Shown piece after piece: positions 60,912 to 64,000 of a stretch of DNA of 64,000 bases. This stretch comes from Nautilus pompilius (lineage: Eukaryota; Mollusca; Cephalopoda; Nautilida; Nautilidae), in NCBI GenBank assembly GCA_018389105.1, contig JACATO010000691.1, positions 744,001-808,000 on the forward strand, in the 5' to 3' direction. A program made the position numbers and the translations under genes. The stretch's first letter is position 1; every line of letters starts with the position of its first letter. The notes under the pieces were generated by a model, which was given only the letters and a program-made list of their open reading frames with translations, ran no database searches and was not told the DNA's origin.

Positions 60912-63261
60912 CTCTGGTCACCAAACTACGACCCGCGGGCCGGATCAGGCCTGTGACGTCAGTTCATCAGGCCCGCCAACGGTACTTGCATTTGCGTGAT
61001 AAAACGGATGGAACATGAGATGTTGTGAAATAAAATTTTTTAGATTTTTTCATGGATAATTGACACATCATGGGCAAGAAGGCTCAGAAAAATTCCCCAG
61101 TCAAGGTGTTAATCGAGCTGGTCTCTAGGCTGGTTTCTTCACCCTTTATTATGGCTACTAAGAAAAGAAAAGTGGATGCCGAGTGTCGCGTTTTCAATGA
61201 AGAATGGGGAGTAAAGTACTTCTTTGTGGAAACAAAGGACCAGAAAGCTAGTTGCGTGGTATACAGCGAAAGTGTTGCCGTTTTGAAAGAGTACAATCTT
61301 CGGCGTCACTATGAAACAAAACATCTATCAACATATTCAAAGTTTTCTGGAAAGTTACGCTCTGAGAAATATGAGTCCATGAAACGTGGTTTATAAACTC
61401 AAAGAAATCTCTTCACGAGAAAGTTTGCTGAAAATGAATCTGTCACTCGTACAAGTTACAAAATAGTGCATAAGTTGGCAGAGCGAGGAAAATCGTTTAC
61501 TGATGGCAACTTCATCAAAGAGTGTATGATGAAAGCAGCAAATGACTTGTGTCCTGAGAAAGCCGATTTGTTTGGAAGTATCAGCCTTTCGGCAAGTTCA
61601 GTTGTGCGGAGAACAGAAGAACTTGGAGAGAACATAGTGCTACAGATACGTGAGAAAGCTAGGAACTTGTTGTGGTATTCTCTGGCGCTGGATGAGTCTA
61701 CTGATCTCTCGAGTACGTCACAACTTCTTGTGTTCATTCGTGGTGTCAATTTTGACTTTCAGATAACGGAAGAGTTGGCATCCGTTTGCTGCATGCATGG
61801 AACAACAACTGGAAAAGACATTTTCATGGAAGTGCAGAAAACTTTGCAAGACTATAACCTTCAGTGGAATCAGCTTCGAGGTGTTACAGTTGATGGAGGA
61901 AAAAACATGGCTGGAGTGAGGAAGGGTCTGGTCGGGCAGATCAGGACTCAGTTGGAAGATTTGCAAATTCCAGGCGCTCTGTTCATACACTGCATCATAC
62001 ATCAGCAAGCACTCTGTGGGAAAGACTTGGATATTTCTTGTGTACTGAAACCAGTCGTTTCTGCTGTGAACTTCATTTGGGGACATGCACTCAATCACCG
62101 TCAGTTCCAGGCTTTTCTTGAAGAAATTGATTCTGATTTCTGTGACTTGCCTTATCACACAGCAGTGAGGTGGCTCAGCTGTGGTAAAGTCCTGTTTCGT
62201 TTTTACAAGCTCCAAAACGAAATAGATGTTTTTCTCACTGAAAAAGATAGAGCTGATCCACAGCTGTCAGATCCTACCTGGCTGTCAAAGTTGTCATTTT
62301 TGGTCGACATTACATCCCGCATGAATGAACTGAACTTGAAACTTCAGGGAAAGGATAACCTCATCTGTGATCTCTACAGAATCATCAAAGGATTTCGGAG
62401 AAAGCTGTCATTGTTTGAAGCACAACTGGAAGGAGAAAACTTCTCTCATTCTCACTGTTTCAAAGAGTTTTGCGCTACAATTGCTGAAGATGTCAACCTC
62501 TATTTTCCTAAAAAGATTATTCGTGACTTGAAGAGCATTTTTTGGAGAGATTTTCAGATCTCGACAGAATTGAGAGTGACATTCTTCTGTTCCAGAATCC
62601 GTTTGATTGTAACCTTGATGATATGCCAGTTGAACTACAGTTGGAACTCATTGATTTGCAAGCAAATGACTTGTTGAAAGAGAAGCACAGAGAAGGAAAA
62701 CTTGTTGAATTTTACCGCTTCATACCTGATGTTGAGTTTCCGAAATTGAAGAAATTTGCCGCTGGTATGGCATCATTGTTTGGAACAACTTATGTCTGTG
62801 AGCAAACATTTTCAAAAATGAAGTATGTGAAGTCAACACATCGAACGAGATTGACTAATGAACATTTGAAAGCAATTCTCTTGATTGGATGCAGCAATTC
62901 CAAACCAAACATTGATGATATCTTGAAAGCCAAACGTCAGTTTCACAAATTTCACTAACCTTTTTTGCTGCTTAGTTTGTAAGATTCGGATATGTGCACA
63001 CTAGGTCTGATGTAACTATATTTTTGCTAACGTCACCTTCTTTGATAACTTTTTAGTAAATAAATATGTTGGTTGTCTTTGTTTTTTGTGCATTGCACGC
63101 CACTCACCCATGATTAACATGGAATGCTAAGCTTAGTGTTTCGTCTTTTTCCCCAGAGCTTTCGTTCTGGCTTGCAAGTATTGAAAAGAATGATTATGCG
63201 GCCCACGCTCGTCATTCTTTCAGTTATCCGGCCCACTGTGAAAAATGTTTGGTGACCCCTG
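60912..63261 (+). mobile_element. hAT/Charlie-type DNA transposon, nearly complete
   Basis: The left end ctctggtcaccaaactacga (60912) and right end (reverse reading caggggtcaccaaacatttt, ending at 63261) form short inverted repeats. gggccggat follows on both sides, as in Charlie elements. The element is about 2.35 kb and contains one long transposase region. The flanking 8 bases (tcctaatt and cgttagat) do not match well, so the target duplication has decayed or the ends are slightly off. Confidence 0.88.
61151..62958 (+). pseudogene. hAT transposase, GTF2IRD2-like, two lesions
   Basis: About 600 codons resembling the hAT-derived part of GTF2IRD2 proteins. Start ATKKRKVDAECRVFN, BED-like region NLRRHYETKH, then SLALDESTD-like ALDESTDLS, TVDGGKNMAG, HCIIHQQALCGKDL, LNHRQFQAFLEEID, YHTAVRWLSCGKVL and the C-terminal FGTTYVCEQTFSKMK dimerisation block. 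Acidic residues expected for catalysis (ALDES, VDGG, VCEQ) remain. Lesions are a TAA at 61394-61396 in frame with both sides and a frame change near 62530-62545 at a T7 run. The first Cys-x2-Cys is CVVY, so the zinc finger is impaired. Either lesion could be a sequencing error, but the two together suggest a recently dead copy. Confidence 0.9.
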
Positions 63262-63719
63262 CGTTAGATGGACAGTCTCTTGCTCTATGGGAAGAAGCCA
63301 AGTTATCACATGACTCTTTGTTGTAATTGTGTGCTTACTAACTTGCTGCTCTTAAACTGTTTTCAGTTATCTTCCTACCACCGTTTTTGTTATTGTGAAT
63401 TGTGGCTTGCTTTAGTGAATTCAACACGTTGAACATACAGGAGATGTTGAATTCTCACAGGGTGAGTCAGAGTTTAAGTCCTTAACTGTTTTGCTGCTAA
63501 GTTTTCTCATTGTATAGCACACCCACAGTTTTCTACATTATATTACAGTGAAAAACGACCTTTTTGTTGTAGTGCAACAAACATGTTTTACAATCACTAC
63601 TTGGCTTTTTGTTATTGTTCAGTCATTCTCTAAATGTATGTACATGACAAGTCATCTATCTGAGGTATGAAAAAGCTTAGTTGGGCCACAATGCTGGTGG
63701 GCCTGCCACAGCGAAACAG

Positions 63720-63990
63720 TTAAGGAGCTGGACAAACAGTTGCAGAAGAAGACGACGATGATGACAGTGTTCAAGAGATTGTTCCTGAGAGAAACCTCAA
63801 CCAAAGTTCTTTCTGAGGCTTTAAATCAAACTCTTAGTTTGCTCTATCAGAACATGATCCAAAATTTGGTCAAAGCAGTGCTGTCAAGAGGGCTGTTATG
63901 AATGAAATCAACTGCTACAATGTCATTCTTAGTGAGAAGTGGGAGAAGACAAAACAGTCCACACTTTGACTACTTTGAATCAACACCCTT
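63720..63990 (+). mobile_element. C-terminal fragment of a second Tigger/pogo-type transposase
   Basis: Plus-strand reading, across frames, gives a DDDDD acidic run near 63752, SEHDPKFGQSSAVKRAVMNE near 63846-63905 and NCYNVILSEKWEKTKQSTL near 63909-63966. This matches the ending of Tigger/TIGD proteins (DPNxERSxKVKRAVxxxIxCYxxIxxEKxxxxxQTTL). It is likely truncated on its left side, since no DDE core was seen from 63262 to 63720. Confidence 0.62.
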
Positions 63991-64000
63991 TATTAATGGA

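Overview
This is a eukaryotic, intron-rich, AT-rich window from an invertebrate. The mix of one AMPK gamma gene, both subunits of the neurohormone bursicon, tRNA-derived SINE-like repeats, many relics of DNA transposons and abundant CT/GA/GT microsatellites fits a lophotrochozoan, most likely a mollusc. The species cannot be named from the sequence alone.

Layout. (1) 1-18240, plus strand: the last nine coding exons (1062-15775) and the long 3' UTR of a 5'-AMP-activated protein kinase gamma subunit. Its first exons lie left of the window. The introns contain a Tc1-like relic, a SINE-like repeat and a Tigger/pogo relic. (2) 19092-19505, minus strand: an uninterrupted bursicon-alpha-like cystine-knot neurohormone gene, tail-to-tail with the kinase gene. 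(3) 20141-53500: a long intergenic region with no convincing host gene. It holds Tc1-like relics, a SINE-like repeat, a LINE fragment, a CpG-rich block (about 26.9-29.2 kb), a mariner with both ends, a hAT relic, very long CT, GA/GT and TG arrays, further CpG-rich blocks and a decayed Ty3/gypsy-type retroelement. (4) 53540-54453, plus strand: a two-exon bursicon-beta (partner of bursicon) gene. (5) 54454-64000: a CpG-rich block, a minisatellite of about 83 bp in which every unit carries a splice-donor-like motif, a nearly complete hAT/Charlie-type transposon with a GTF2IRD2-like transposase, and the end of a second Tigger/pogo element.

How the genes relate. Bursicon alpha and beta form a secreted heterodimer that acts through an LGR-type receptor. 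Here both genes lie on one contig, divergently transcribed, with start codons 34 kb apart and no recognisable host gene between them. Perfect TGACGTCA (CRE) sites occur in that interval. The two genes may therefore share a regulatory domain. That is inference; the presence and orientation of the two genes is read directly.

Much of the rest is repeat-derived. Most long open frames in the CT, GA, GT and TG tracts are artefacts of low-complexity sequence.
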